This document shows, piece after piece, positions 25,551 to 35,097 of a stretch of DNA of 62,288 nucleotides (position 1 is the first letter of the stretch; each line of letters begins with the position of its first letter). Source of the DNA: Alphaproteobacteria bacterium (GTDB lineage Bacteria; Pseudomonadota; Alphaproteobacteria; CAAGCB01; CAG-977); assembly GCA_017616015.1 (NCBI GenBank), contig JAFZYY010000030.1, positions 311,706-373,993 on the forward strand, given 5' to 3'. The notes below the pieces were generated by a model. That model had not been told where the DNA came from, did not search any database, and saw only the letters and a list, made by a program, of their open reading frames with translations. The translations under genes were made by a program, and so were the position numbers.

Positions 25551-26652
25551 TTATTCCTTTACTTTAGAGGCAAGAGAGGCTTCCAGGAACAAGTCAATAT
25601 CTCCGTCCAGAACGGCGCGGACGTTTGAGGTTTCGGCGTCCGTACGCAAATCTTTGACCATTTGATACGGCTGCAGAACATAGGAACGGATCTGGTATCC
25701 CCACCCGATATCGGACTTGCTTTCTTCTATGGCGTTTCGCTGAGCTTCGCGTTTTTTCAGTTCCAGTTCGTATAACCGGGCGCGCAGCATCGCCCAGGCC
25801 GTGTCTCTGTTCTGAAACTGCGACCGCTGCGTCTGACACGCCGCAACGATTCCCGTCGGCAGGTGCGTAATACGAACCGCCGATTCTGTTTTGTTGACGT
25901 GTTGACCGCCGGCGCCGGAAGATCGGTAAGTGTCGATTTTGCAGTCCGCCGGATTGATGTCGATTTTAATCGTGTCGTCAATGACCGGATAAACCCAGGC
26001 GGAAGCAAAGCTTGTATGCCGCCGTGCGTTTGCGTCAAAAGGCGATATGCGCACCAGACGGTGCACGCCGCTTTCCGTTTTCAGCCACCCGAAAGCGTTA
26101 TGACCGCTGATGCGGATAACGGCGGATTTAATGCCGGCTTCTTCACCGTCGCTTTGTTCCAGCAATTCCGTTTTATAGCCGTGCTTTTCAGCCCAGCGCG
26201 TGTACATGCGCAACAACATTTCCGCCCAGTCCTGCGCTTCCGTTCCGCCGGCGCCGGCATGCAGTTCCAGAAACGTGTCGTTATGATCCGCTTCGCCCGA
26301 CAGCAACGCTTCCAGTTCGTTTTTCTGCGCTTGGCGGCGCATGGCTTCCAGAGTTTCTTTTCCTTCGTTTAAAACGGTTTCGTCGTTTTCGGCTTCGGCC
26401 AGTTCCAATAAATCAATCGTGTCTTTTAATTCTTTTTCCTGAGACGTGACAAATTGAATGGATTCTTCAAGATGGTTGCGCTCGGCCAAAAGAGTCTGCG
26501 CGCGTTCGGGGTCGTTCCATAAATCCGCGTTCGCCGTCAGCGAATTGATTTCGTCCAGACGATTGACAGCCGCGTCCCAGTCAAAGACGCCTCCTCAGCA
26601 GAGATAAAGACTGCTCGATGTCATTGATGATTGATTGCAATTCAGCTCTCAT
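25551..26652 (-). CDS. prfB: Peptide chain release factor 2 (programmed +1 frameshift)
   Basis: RF2 reads UGA and UAA stop codons and triggers peptide release. The gene is in two frames: 23 codons from the ATG at 26652 to an in-frame TGA at 26583-26581, then a +1 shift into 343 codons, giving 366 residues, the normal RF2 length. Domain 3 carries the GGQ motif (SSGAGGQHVN). The shifted frame continues DWDAAVNRLDEIN, as in other RF2 proteins. Read as a single frame, the protein would seem to lack about 55 N-terminal residues. It lies between mrcA and a lipoprotein gene. Confidence 0.95.
26580..26595 (-). promoter_or_regulatory. prfB programmed frameshift site
   Basis: On the minus strand the order is AGGAGG, three bases, CTT TGA C. 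This is the internal Shine-Dalgarno and CUU-UGA slippery stop that drives +1 shifting in E. coli prfB, with the same 3-base spacing. It lets RF2 level control its own synthesis. Confidence 0.93.
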
Positions 26653-26666
26653 TTTTATTCCTTCGC

Positions 26667-29267
26667 TTAGAATATGCCGCCGATGCCGGGGATATTGTCG
26701 TCGACCTCTTCGGTCTGGGACGTTTTTGATTCGGCCGGTTCGTCAGATTGCTCCGATTCTAAAAAGTGCGTTTCCGATCCGTCTATGTATCCCTTGACTT
26801 TGCCCTGCCAATTTTCTCCGGCTTTAAAGGCTTCCAGAATTACGTCTTTATCTTTGGGCTCGGCCGGTTTTCCGGTTTTATGATTGACGCGCACGAAACG
26901 AATGCCGGCCGGAACACGGAAAGGAATCAAAGGCTGATTTTTCAAAGCCGTATTGACAAAGTCTTTGAAGATCGGCGCCGCGATAACGCCGCCCGTATCC
27001 CGATTGCCCAAAGTTCTCGGTTCGTCAAAGCCTAAGAAAATCGCAACGACCAAATCCGGTGTCATGCCGACGAACCAACCGTCAAAAGAACTGTTGGAAG
27101 TTCCCGTTTTGCCTGCAAAAGTTTTACCTAAAGAACGCAGAGACTGAGCGCTTCCTCCCGGTTGCAGAACGCCTGTTAAAATGTTGATGATTTGGTAGGC
27201 GCTGCGCGGATCTTCCAGCTGTTCGCGAATATCGGGAATTTTAGGCGCCGCTTCGCCGTTCCATTCCGCTGCGCGGCATTTTTCGCACGGTCTGGAATCC
27301 GAATTGTAAACCGTGGCGCCCGTTCTGTCCTGAATACGGTCGACCAAAATCGGCTTTATCTTTTTGCCGCCGTTGACCAGCATGCCGTAAGCCGTCGCCA
27401 TTTTTAAAACACTTGTTTCTCCGGAGCCCAAAGCGATTGACATCTGATTGGGAATATCGTCGGAGATGCCGAATTTTTTAGCGTATTCAACGACTTTTTC
27501 AATTCCGATGGCTCTTGCCAGACGAACGGTCATCAGGTTTCTGGACTTTTCGATCCCCATGCGCAAAGTCGTCGGACCATAGAAACGCTTAGAGTAGTTC
27601 TTCGGCTTCCATTTGCCTTGCCCGTTTCCCTGATCCATGACGAAAGGCGCGTCCAAAATCAAAGAAGACGGCGTGAATCCTTCGTCCAAAGCCGCCAGAT
27701 AGACGAACGGTTTGAAAGAAGAGCCCGGCTGACGTTTTGCCTGAACGGCGCGGTTGAATTGGGAACGCTTGAACGAATAGCCGCCGACCATGGACAAAAC
27801 GCGTCCGGTGTGCGGATCAAGAACGATCATTGCGCCTTCGACGTTGGGAATCTGGCGCAAAGCATAAGTGTTTTCCGGATACGGCTGACGTTTGGCATTT
27901 TGTGTGACCGGTTCGACCCAAACAACGTCGCCGACGCTTAATACTTCTGTTACGGCTTTGATTTCGGGGCCTAAAGTCTGATCGGGCAGATTCTTTTGCG
28001 CCCATTTCAGTTCGGCCAAAGGAAGAGTTCCCGTTTCTCCGGTTTTCAGGCCGATTTCGGCTTTTTCCTCGTCCGCGCTTAAAACGATGGCTTGTTTCCA
28101 TTCGGTCGGCGCGTAGCTGACTTCCGGAACGGATTGCAGGGCTTCCAGCCACGCATTTTTCGTTTCTTCTTCCGGCAGTTCGGCCTGTTCTTCCGTTTCC
28201 GGCTCTGTTTCCGTTTTTATTTCCGTTTCGGTATTTTCATTTGTCTTTTCTTCTTCGGACTTTTCTTCTTCGGACAGATCGAAGTGCGCGATGGGGTCGC
28301 GGAATCCGTGACGCTGATCATACGCGATCAGGCCGCGCCGCAGAGCTTTTGCTGCGTGCTTCTGCATTTCCGGATCGACGGTCGTGCGCACGACAAGCCC
28401 GCCTTCATACAGAGCGTTTTCGCCGTACTGAGAAACAAGGAACCGCCGAACCTCTTCGGCAAAATATTCGGCGTCGGTCGTCACGTCGTTTCCGGAACGT
28501 GACGCCAGAGTGATCGGTTCTTCCGAAGCGGCTTTAGCCTGTTCTTCGGTGATATATCCGTCTTCCGTCATGCGGGACAGAACCCAGTTTCGCCTACCGA
28601 TCGCTTCGTCATAGCGCTTGTTCGGATCGTAGTTGTTCGGTCCTTTCGGCAAAGCGGCCAGAAAAGCACACTCCGCAATGGTCAGCTCGTCCAGCGATTT
28701 GTTGAAATAGTTGAGAGCCGCCGCGGCAACGCCGTATGAATAATGCCCCAGATAAATCTGATTCAGATACAATTCCGCGATATATTCTTTGGAAAAGGCG
28801 CGTTCGATACGGATAGCCAGAATGGCTTCTTTGATTTTGCGTTCGAAAGACGCTTCGTTTGTCAGCAGGAAATTTTTGGCAACCTGCTGCGTGATTGTGG
28901 AAGCGCCGATCATGCGTCGTCCGGATCCGAAAAAACGAATGTTTTGAAAAATAGCGCGGATAATGCCGACAAAATCTATGCCGCCGTGTGAAAAGAATTT
29001 TTTATCTTCGGCGGAAATGAAGGCCTGCACCAGTTGTTTCGGAATGGCTTCATAAGGAACGAAAGCGCGCTTTTCGGCCGCGTATTCCGCCAGCAAACGC
29101 CCGTCGGAAGCATACAGTCGGCTGGTGATCGGCGGTTCATAAGTGGCCAGTTTTCTGTAATCATCAACACTTTTGCCGTAGTACGAAAAAATCAGCAGGA
29201 GCGCGGTTAATCCCAGAATTACTAAAAACAGCGCGTAACTGACCAGTGTTGAAAAAATTTTTGACAT
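26667..29267 (-). CDS. mrcA: Penicillin-binding protein 1A (bifunctional)
   Basis: 866 residues from the ATG at 29267 (GGAAGA before it; an upstream TTG is less likely). A membrane anchor (about 8-33) is followed by a glycosyltransferase domain with the EDKKFFSHGG and GASTITQQVAKN blocks. A transpeptidase domain follows with SxxK in GSSFKPF (near 514), SRN (SRNLMTV) and KTGTS (near 719). The OB-like region between the two domains has an insertion of about 40 residues almost wholly of Glu, Thr and Lys. It builds and cross-links peptidoglycan. The order amiC-mrcA-prfB is conserved in Alphaproteobacteria. Confidence 0.93.
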   Translation of the reverse strand: MSKIFSTLVSYALFLVILGLTALLLIFSYYGKSVDDYRKLATYEPPITSRLYASDGRLLAEYAAEKRAFVPYEAIPKQLVQAFISAEDKKFFSHGGIDFVGIIRAIFQNIRFFGSGRRMIGASTITQQVAKNFLLTNEASFERKIKEAILAIRIERAFSKEYIAELYLNQIYLGHYSYGVAAAALNYFNKSLDELTIAECAFLAALPKGPNNYDPNKRYDEAIGRRNWVLSRMTEDGYITEEQAKAASEEPITLASRSGNDVTTDAEYFAEEVRRFLVSQYGENALYEGGLVVRTTVDPEMQKHAAKALRRGLIAYDQRHGFRDPIAHFDLSEEEKSEEEKTNENTETEIKTETEPETEEQAELPEEETKNAWLEALQSVPEVSYAPTEWKQAIVLSADEEKAEIGLKTGETGTLPLAELKWAQKNLPDQTLGPEIKAVTEVLSVGDVVWVEPVTQNAKRQPYPENTYALRQIPNVEGAMIVLDPHTGRVLSMVGGYSFKRSQFNRAVQAKRQPGSSFKPFVYLAALDEGFTPSSLILDAPFVMDQGNGQGKWKPKNYSKRFYGPTTLRMGIEKSRNLMTVRLARAIGIEKVVEYAKKFGISDDIPNQMSIALGSGETSVLKMATAYGMLVNGGKKIKPILVDRIQDRTGATVYNSDSRPCEKCRAAEWNGEAAPKIPDIREQLEDPRSAYQIINILTGVLQPGGSAQSLRSLGKTFAGKTGTSNSSFDGWFVGMTPDLVVAIFLGFDEPRTLGNRDTGGVIAAPIFKDFVNTALKNQPLIPFRVPAGIRFVRVNHKTGKPAEPKDKDVILEAFKAGENWQGKVKGYIDGSETHFLESEQSDEPAESKTSQTEEVDDNIPGIGGIF

Positions 29268-29327
29268 TGTTTTCTTCCGTATCAAACTCAACGGGCAGTT
29301 TACCTTCCGGTTTTTGATTTGTCCATG

Positions 29328-30527
29328 CTAATTAAAGTTTGCTTTGTGTTTTTCGGCAAAATAAGAATTAATGGCGCGTACGGTTGCTTTTGCCAGTTTT
29401 TCCCGATAAGACGCCTGACGCAGCAGTTTTTCCTCTTCCTTGTTGGAAAGGTAGCCCATTTCAATCAGAACGGACGGCACGTCCGGCGATTTCAGCACGG
29501 CGAATCCCGCAAAGCGGTGAGAATTCGGCAGCACCATGATTTCTTTACGGATTTCCGTCATTAATTTTTCCGCAAAGTAAGACGAATGGTTGTTTGTTTC
29601 GCGTCTGGCCAGATCAATCAGTATATCAGTGACTTCCTGCGTTTCTCCGGACAGATCAATACCGGCGATCAGATCGACTTTATTTTCGGATTCGGCCAGT
29701 TTTTCGGCTTCTTTGTCCGATGCTTTTTCGGATAAAGTATATACGGACAAACCGCGCGTTCCGGGCTTTCTGATACTATCCGCGTGCAGAGAAACGAATA
29801 AATCGGCGTTGACGGATCGCGCAAACCGCCGGCGGGCGTATAAAGAAATGAATTCGTCCGATTCTCTGGTTAATTTGACGCGATAGCGTTCCGTTTTTTC
29901 CAGCAGGGTTTTCAACTGCTTCGCCATAGCCAAAGTCAGATGTTTTTCATAAACGCCGGAAACGCCGATAGCTCCCGGATCTTTGCCGCCGTGTCCGGGA
30001 TCCAGCACGATCAGGGGTTTGTTTTTCGGCGTTTCGGTTGTTTGTCGGACGGGCTTTTTTTCTTCAGTAACGGAATTGTCGTACCATTCCGGCGTGACCT
30101 GTTTTAATTCGTCCGTTTTTGCCATCAGCTCCAAATCAACGACCAATCGCCATTGAAAGCCGCTTTGAGGCGTTAAAAGGAAAGATTTTTTAATGACGAC
30201 GCCGCGATTGAATTCCAATACGATTCGTCCCGTCTGCGCTTCTTTTGTTCCCAATCTGATTTTGTTCAGATAGTCTTTTTTAGGCAAAGCGCTTTCTTTG
30301 ATGTCAAAAGATGTTTTGGGCAAATCTATAACGACGCGATCCGGATTGCTTAAAGGGAAGATTTTGAAATCCGTTTTTTCCGACAAATCGACGACTATAC
30401 GGACGGAAGAGCCGCTTTGATCTCCCAGCCGAATATTCTGAACGATGGCGGCATCGCTTTGCCGCGGACACAGAACGGTTGCCGCAATAAAAATCAGAAA
30501 ACAAAAAATATGGCGGAAAACGGTCAT
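29328..30527 (-). CDS. amiC: N-acetylmuramoyl-L-alanine amidase, AmiC type
   Basis: This 399-residue exported amidase cleaves the amide between MurNAc and the stem peptide during cell separation. It has a signal peptide (cleavage after about residue 26, SDAA), an AMIN domain (about 28-130) and an Amidase_3 catalytic domain (about 170-395). Zinc ligands are in LDPGHGGKDPGA, the Glu near YEKHLTL, and SLHADS, with a catalytic Glu in IEMGYLSN. AMIN targets it to the septum, and FtsE-FtsX in this window could act in its activation pathway. Confidence 0.92.
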   Translation of the reverse strand: MTVFRHIFCFLIFIAATVLCPRQSDAAIVQNIRLGDQSGSSVRIVVDLSEKTDFKIFPLSNPDRVVIDLPKTSFDIKESALPKKDYLNKIRLGTKEAQTGRIVLEFNRGVVIKKSFLLTPQSGFQWRLVVDLELMAKTDELKQVTPEWYDNSVTEEKKPVRQTTETPKNKPLIVLDPGHGGKDPGAIGVSGVYEKHLTLAMAKQLKTLLEKTERYRVKLTRESDEFISLYARRRFARSVNADLFVSLHADSIRKPGTRGLSVYTLSEKASDKEAEKLAESENKVDLIAGIDLSGETQEVTDILIDLARRETNNHSSYFAEKLMTEIRKEIMVLPNSHRFAGFAVLKSPDVPSVLIEMGYLSNKEEEKLLRQASYREKLAKATVRAINSYFAEKHKANFN

Positions 30528-30887
30528 TTTAGAGGCTTTCTTTTCCTAAGGAATAAAAAATCTGATTAACAATACTAAAATATGATTGTTCTTTGGTTAA
30601 TAGATGGTTATTCTAAACGCGCTGTAAACAAATTTTTTTTGCGGCTTTTTTTTCGTGCCCCCGCATGACGGCAGGCTGAGAAAGAAAAAACGCGATGAAC
30701 AGCGTTCCTCAAAGATTTTTGCGGGACGGAAGGAAAGACTTTTTAGGAAAGACGTTGCTTGTGAAACAGTTAATAAATTCGAATCAAAACGGCGGCGCGA
30801 CAGTATGGACTTCTTTTCGTTTTTCCGCATGTGTGTTAGATAAGCTGCAACTCTTGACGGGTTGTATAGCGCGGAGTTTTATTATTA
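30528..30887. other. Intergenic leader between divergent amiC and rne
   Basis: About 360 bp separate amiC (minus) and rne (plus). Short frames here look non-coding. The stretch must hold both promoters and probably a long rne leader; RNase E often controls its own mRNA through a 5' untranslated region. Only weak promoter-like matches are visible, for example TTGACG at 30854-30859, so I mark no boxes. Confidence 0.4.
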
Positions 30888-33149
30888 ATGACAAAAAAAA
30901 TGCTTATAGACGCCACTCATACCGAAGAGATGAGAGTGGTTGTTGTGGACGGGACTCGTCTCGATGAACTGGATATTGAAACATCAACAAAGAAACAGCT
31001 GAAAGGCAACATTTATCTGGCAAAAGTCGCCAGAGTGGAACCGTCTTTGCAGGCGGCTTTCGTAGATTACGGCGGCAATCGCCACGGCTTTTTGGCTTTT
31101 AACGAAATTCACCCCGATTACTATCAGATTCCCGTCGCGGACAGGGAAGCTTTGAAAGAAGCTTTGTTGCAGGAAGAATCTGAAGAAGAGGAGGAAGAGG
31201 AAAAACCTAAAAGAGGACGTCGCCGGCGCGCTAAAAAAGAGGAAAATGCCGAAGCGCAACCGTTAGAGGCGGAACAGGATCCTTCCGTACAAGAAGAGCA
31301 TGAAAACGAAGAGGGCGCCGAACGCTTCGTTGAAACCGTCAGCGAAAACGAAAGCGATGAAATGATCGCTCGGAATCGCTACAATCAAATCAAACACTAT
31401 AAAATTCAGGAAGTCATTCACCGCGGCCAGGTGCTGTTGGTGCAGGTGATTAAAGAAGAACGCGGCAATAAAGGCGCGGCGCTGACAACTTATTTGTCTT
31501 TGGCCGGACGTTATTGCGTTCTGATGCCGAACAATGCGCGCGGCGGCGGCGTATCCAGAAAGATTACGAACGCAGCGGACAGAAAACGGCTGAAATCCGT
31601 TGTATCGAAACTGCCTTTGCCGACAGGCATGTCCGTGATCGTCCGGACGGCCGGCAAGGAAAGAACAAGCCTGGAAATCAAACGCGATTATGAGTATCTG
31701 ATCAAAACATGGGTGCAGATCCGCGACAAAACGATGGAATCTTCGGCGCCGACGTTAATTCATGAAGAAGGAAATCTGATTAAGCGCGCTTTGCGGGACA
31801 TGTATACGCGCGATATTTCCGAAGTTTTGATCGAGGGCGACACGGAATACCGCATGGCCAAGGATTTCATGAAAATCCTGACGCCGAGTCACGCCAAAAA
31901 AATCAAACAGTACAAAGACGACACGATGCCTTTGTTCTTCCGCTATCAGGTGGAATCGCAACTTGAAGCCCTGCACAGCAATATCGTGCAGCTGAAATCG
32001 GGCGCTTATCTGGTGATGGATCAGACGGAAGCGTTGGTCGCAATCGATGTGAACTCGGGACGCGCGACAAAAGAGCGCAATATTGAAGAAACGGCGCTGA
32101 AAACGAATCTGGAGGCCGCCGACGAAATCGCGCGTCAGTTACGTTTGCGCGATATGGCCGGTTTGGTCGTCATCGACTTTATCGATATGGAGGAATCCCG
32201 CAACAATCACGCGGTTGAACGGCGCATGAAGGAAGCGTTGAAACGCGATCGCGCGCGCGTGCAGATGGGACGGATTACCGGCTTCGGACTGATGGAGCTG
32301 TCACGTCAACGGTTACATTCAAGCTTCATCGAAACAAGCTATTCTCCTTGCCCGTACTGCAAAGGCAAGGGAATGATGCGTTCGACGGAATCCGTTTCCA
32401 TTCATACGTTGCATGTGTTGGAGGAAGAAAGTCTGAAACGTCGTTTCAGCGAACTGCATATGACGGTTCCGACGGCAACGGCTTTGTATGTGCTGAACAA
32501 AAAGCGCGAAGATTTGCATAAAATCGAAACGGCTTATAATGTGCGTATTTTCCTTGAAACGGACGATACTTTGATGTTCCCGACGGATTATCGTATGGAA
32601 CGCGTCGTGCGCGTAGAGCCGGATCCGGTAGCGGAATCCGCTGAAGCCGAAGAAGAAAATGAAACGGCTGAAGAACAAAAAGAAGCTCCTGTCGTTCAAT
32701 CCGAAAAACCGTCGCGCGAACGTCGCCGCAGACGCAATCGTCGGGATCGGCAGGCTCAGGAACGGAAAGCGCAGGAAGCTGCCGAGAGCGTTCAGGAGGA
32801 AGCTTCCGCCGAAGAGGAGGAAGAGGTCATTCAGGCGGACGAAATGTTTGAAGAAGGTTTGAAGTCTTCTCAAAAGCCGGAAGAACAAACGGAAGAACAT
32901 CAGGATAAAAATAACGAAGGAAAACGTCGCCGTCGCGGACGTTTCATGCATCGCAACAGACGTTTCCACTATCATCGTCATGAGAATGCTCAGCATGATG
33001 AAAACGGGAATAATTCCGAAGAAAATGTCGCTGTTTCCGAACAGCAGGGCGGACAGGAAGAAACGGAAGGCGCTGAAAAACCTGTAAAGAAAACGCGCCG
33101 TCGGTATAATCGCCGCCGTCGTGCCGTTCAGACCGAGGAATCGGAATAA
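30888..33149 (+). CDS. rne: Ribonuclease E
   Basis: This 753-residue endonuclease degrades mRNA and processes rRNA. The N-terminus (KKMLIDATHTEEMRVVVVDG) and S1 domain are typical, but S1 carries a charged insert of about 70 residues (near 92-165) rich in Glu, Lys and Arg, a known alphaproteobacterial trait. Catalytic aspartates are in AIDVNSGR (near 387) and VVIDFIDME, and the zinc-link is CPYCKGKG (near 487). After about 580 comes an Arg/Glu-rich tail likely to bind RNA and degradosome partners. A terminator follows. Confidence 0.94.
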   Translation: MTKKMLIDATHTEEMRVVVVDGTRLDELDIETSTKKQLKGNIYLAKVARVEPSLQAAFVDYGGNRHGFLAFNEIHPDYYQIPVADREALKEALLQEESEEEEEEEKPKRGRRRRAKKEENAEAQPLEAEQDPSVQEEHENEEGAERFVETVSENESDEMIARNRYNQIKHYKIQEVIHRGQVLLVQVIKEERGNKGAALTTYLSLAGRYCVLMPNNARGGGVSRKITNAADRKRLKSVVSKLPLPTGMSVIVRTAGKERTSLEIKRDYEYLIKTWVQIRDKTMESSAPTLIHEEGNLIKRALRDMYTRDISEVLIEGDTEYRMAKDFMKILTPSHAKKIKQYKDDTMPLFFRYQVESQLEALHSNIVQLKSGAYLVMDQTEALVAIDVNSGRATKERNIEETALKTNLEAADEIARQLRLRDMAGLVVIDFIDMEESRNNHAVERRMKEALKRDRARVQMGRITGFGLMELSRQRLHSSFIETSYSPCPYCKGKGMMRSTESVSIHTLHVLEEESLKRRFSELHMTVPTATALYVLNKKREDLHKIETAYNVRIFLETDDTLMFPTDYRMERVVRVEPDPVAESAEAEEENETAEEQKEAPVVQSEKPSRERRRRRNRRDRQAQERKAQEAAESVQEEASAEEEEEVIQADEMFEEGLKSSQKPEEQTEEHQDKNNEGKRRRRGRFMHRNRRFHYHRHENAQHDENGNNSEENVAVSEQQGGQEETEGAEKPVKKTRRRYNRRRRAVQTEESE

Positions 33150-33157
33150 ACGTATTT

Positions 33158-33196
33158 AAAACAGAATGCGTGATTTTCGCGCATTCTGTTTTTTTT
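33158..33196 (+). terminator. Terminator of rne
   Basis: AAACAGAATGCG pairs with CGCATTCTGTTT and is followed by a run of eight T, nine bases after the rne stop. Confidence 0.85.
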
Positions 33197-33210
33197 AGCG
33201 TTCATTTTGA

Positions 33211-33238
33211 TTGTATAAAAAAAACGCCGCATTATACT
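33211..33238 (+). promoter_or_regulatory. Candidate promoter of the tautomerase gene
   Basis: TTGTAT and TATACT are 16 bp apart, 40 bp upstream of the tautomerase start and just after the rne terminator. Confidence 0.5.
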
Positions 33239-33277
33239 TTTTAGATAATGAAACAGGTTGAAGAAGAGGTTGATGAA

Positions 33278-33622
33278 ATGCCGTTTTTAATGATTAAAAC
33301 GAATTTGGAATTGGAAAAAACAACGGTTCAGGCTCTGTTAAATTATGCTTCCCGCGTTGTGGCGGAAACGGTCAAAAAGCCGGAAAGTTATGTGATGGTC
33401 AATGTTTGCTCGGGCGAACATATGATTTTTGGCGGAACGCCGATGCCGACGGTTTATATGGAAATGAAAAGCATCGGTATGACCAAAGAACAGATCCCGA
33501 TTTTGTCTCAGGCGCTGACAAAAATGGCCGAAGATCGTTTGAAAGTGCCGGCCAATCGGGTTTATATCGAATTTGCGCCCGTCCCGGGAATTCTGTGGGG
33601 ATATAACGGAACGACGTTTTAA
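33278..33622 (+). CDS. MIF-family tautomerase
   Basis: 114 residues from the ATG at 33278, chosen because Pro2 then becomes the N-terminal catalytic proline after Met removal, as in macrophage migration inhibitory factor and D-dopachrome tautomerase. KPESYVMVNV, MIFGGTPMP, SIGMTKEQ, RLKVPANRVYIEF and WGYNGTTF line up with MIF along its full length. The CxxC oxidoreductase motif of MIF is absent (PTVYMEM). It is expected to tautomerise phenylpyruvate-like substrates as a trimer. The gene precedes a lipoprotein gene by 21 bp. Confidence 0.88.
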   Translation: MPFLMIKTNLELEKTTVQALLNYASRVVAETVKKPESYVMVNVCSGEHMIFGGTPMPTVYMEMKSIGMTKEQIPILSQALTKMAEDRLKVPANRVYIEFAPVPGILWGYNGTTF

Positions 33623-33643
33623 TTTTTCAAGGGAGCTCCGGCA

Positions 33644-34207
33644 ATGAGACGATTCGTTAAAACCGGCATGATGCTTGCGGCGTCTTTGTTGCTTTGGTCT
33701 TGCGCGGGCGAAACGATTAACGCCAAACGCGGCGGCATTATGAAAACGGACGCCGAATTGCGCCGTGAAGATGTCTCGGATTATATGACTTATCTGAAAT
33801 TGACCAAGGAAATCGGCCCCTTGGATCAGGATTATATTTTACTGTCTTTTCGTTTGATTCGGGAAATGGTTCTGGACGATATGTTTAAAGATCGGCCGGA
33901 ACGCGTTAAGATAGCTTTGCGCGATGTTTTAAACTATCACCCGACGGCCGAAGTTCGTCCGGCGATTGTGCATGAAGCCGTGGAACATGAGCTGATGAAT
34001 ACGGAATCGATGTGGGTAGTGGACGGCTCTGTTCCTTATGAATATGTGTTAGATGTCGAGTTGGGCGAAATCCCGATTAAGAACGACGATCAGTCCGAAG
34101 ACAAAGCTTTGAGCGTTATGCTGGTGCTGTTTGACATTAAAGGCAATCAGGTCGGCGAATGGTTCGGCTTCATGAAACGGGAAAAAGGCGGGAAAAGCTG
34201 GTATTAA
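33644..34207 (+). CDS. Lipoprotein of unknown function
   Basis: 187 residues with lipobox LWSC (Cys20). The mature part ends in beta-strand segments (YEYVLDVELGEI, LSVMLVLFDIKGNQVGEW) that faintly recall LpoB-type penicillin-binding-protein activators, but the match is too weak to name. It follows the tautomerase closely, with GGGAG before the ATG. Its stop overlaps the stop of the convergent membrane-protein gene. Confidence 0.65.
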   Translation: MRRFVKTGMMLAASLLLWSCAGETINAKRGGIMKTDAELRREDVSDYMTYLKLTKEIGPLDQDYILLSFRLIREMVLDDMFKDRPERVKIALRDVLNYHPTAEVRPAIVHEAVEHELMNTESMWVVDGSVPYEYVLDVELGEIPIKNDDQSEDKALSVMLVLFDIKGNQVGEWFGFMKREKGGKSWY

Positions 34208-34959
34208 GCCTGCTTTTGAGCGATTGAATCAGTCTGTTGTGCAGGCGAATTCGGTTCGAAATTTGCATATTTCCGGATTTTTCTTAACAATTCAACAGCT
34301 TTGACGCTCCATTGCGCGGTTGTTTCGTCGATACCGGCAGCTTCCAGTCTGGTTTGCAGCAAGAGCTCGTCGATGTTTTCCGAAAAGCAGTCATTTTCAA
34401 TTCTTTCCGTCTGTTCGGTTGTCAGCGCATATTTTTTTTCCAGATAGCTCAGCAAATATTTTTGAGCTGCTGATGCCATTTTTTTGATCGTTTGCCGCGT
34501 TTCCGGCCGAAGCGGTTGATCGGGAAAGAAAACGCAAAGAGTTTCAATGATTTTCCAATAAGTATTCAGATATGACAATAACCGCGATTTTTCCAAGACG
34601 AGCGCCTTTTCTTTCCGGTTAAATTTTCGCGGAAATTCTTCGGACATTGCCGTTAAAGCCGCGTCATCAAAACAGGCGCAAAGATTTTCCGATTCTTTCA
34701 AGCGTTTTATTGTTTTTTCTTTTGAAATATATAACGGCAATTCGCGGAAACTTTCGATAATATCGCGCAGTTTAATCAGAAAAAGGCATAAAACGCCGAT
34801 CAGTCCGGTATATAAAGCTTCTTTTCCGAACAAAGTCAGTAGAAAAGTCAGCAAAAATACTAACAGAGCAAAAAAATAAGCCAGACTGTGTTCCGTTTCG
34901 CGAATAAAGTCTTCCAGTAAAGTAATGAAAACGAATTTGGGACGATCAATGTCATACAT
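34204..34959 (-). CDS. Two-helix membrane protein, unknown function
   Basis: 251 residues from the ATG at 34959, with AAGGA before it. The longer frame runs into the divergent phosphatase gene and is rejected. Two adjacent hydrophobic helices (about 25-70, AYFFALLVFLLTFLL and LIGVLCLFLI) are followed by about 180 charged, mostly helical residues, probably cytoplasmic. I recognise no family. It is divergent from the histidine phosphatase gene. Confidence 0.55.
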   Translation of the reverse strand: MYDIDRPKFVFITLLEDFIRETEHSLAYFFALLVFLLTFLLTLFGKEALYTGLIGVLCLFLIKLRDIIESFRELPLYISKEKTIKRLKESENLCACFDDAALTAMSEEFPRKFNRKEKALVLEKSRLLSYLNTYWKIIETLCVFFPDQPLRPETRQTIKKMASAAQKYLLSYLEKKYALTTEQTERIENDCFSENIDELLLQTRLEAAGIDETTAQWSVKAVELLRKIRKYANFEPNSPAQQTDSIAQKQA

Positions 34960-35020
34960 GGCGCAATCCTTTTTTTCCGGATCAGAAGATAACATAGGAT
35001 TCGTTTGAAATAACGGTGGC

Positions 35021-35048
35021 TTTGTGGGTACGCCTTTTCGGATATAAT
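35021..35048 (+). promoter_or_regulatory. Candidate promoter of the histidine phosphatase gene
   Basis: TTTGTG and a perfect TATAAT are 16 bp apart, ending 49 bp before the start codon. Confidence 0.45.
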
Positions 35049-35097
35049 GGATTTTCTTTTGAAACTTGCTTAATCTGTACGGGCGGGGGAAAGAATA

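Noticed and set aside
30854-30882. Promoter right before the rne start
   Set aside because: TTGACG has only a poor -10 and would leave no leader; weak next to the other promoter calls.
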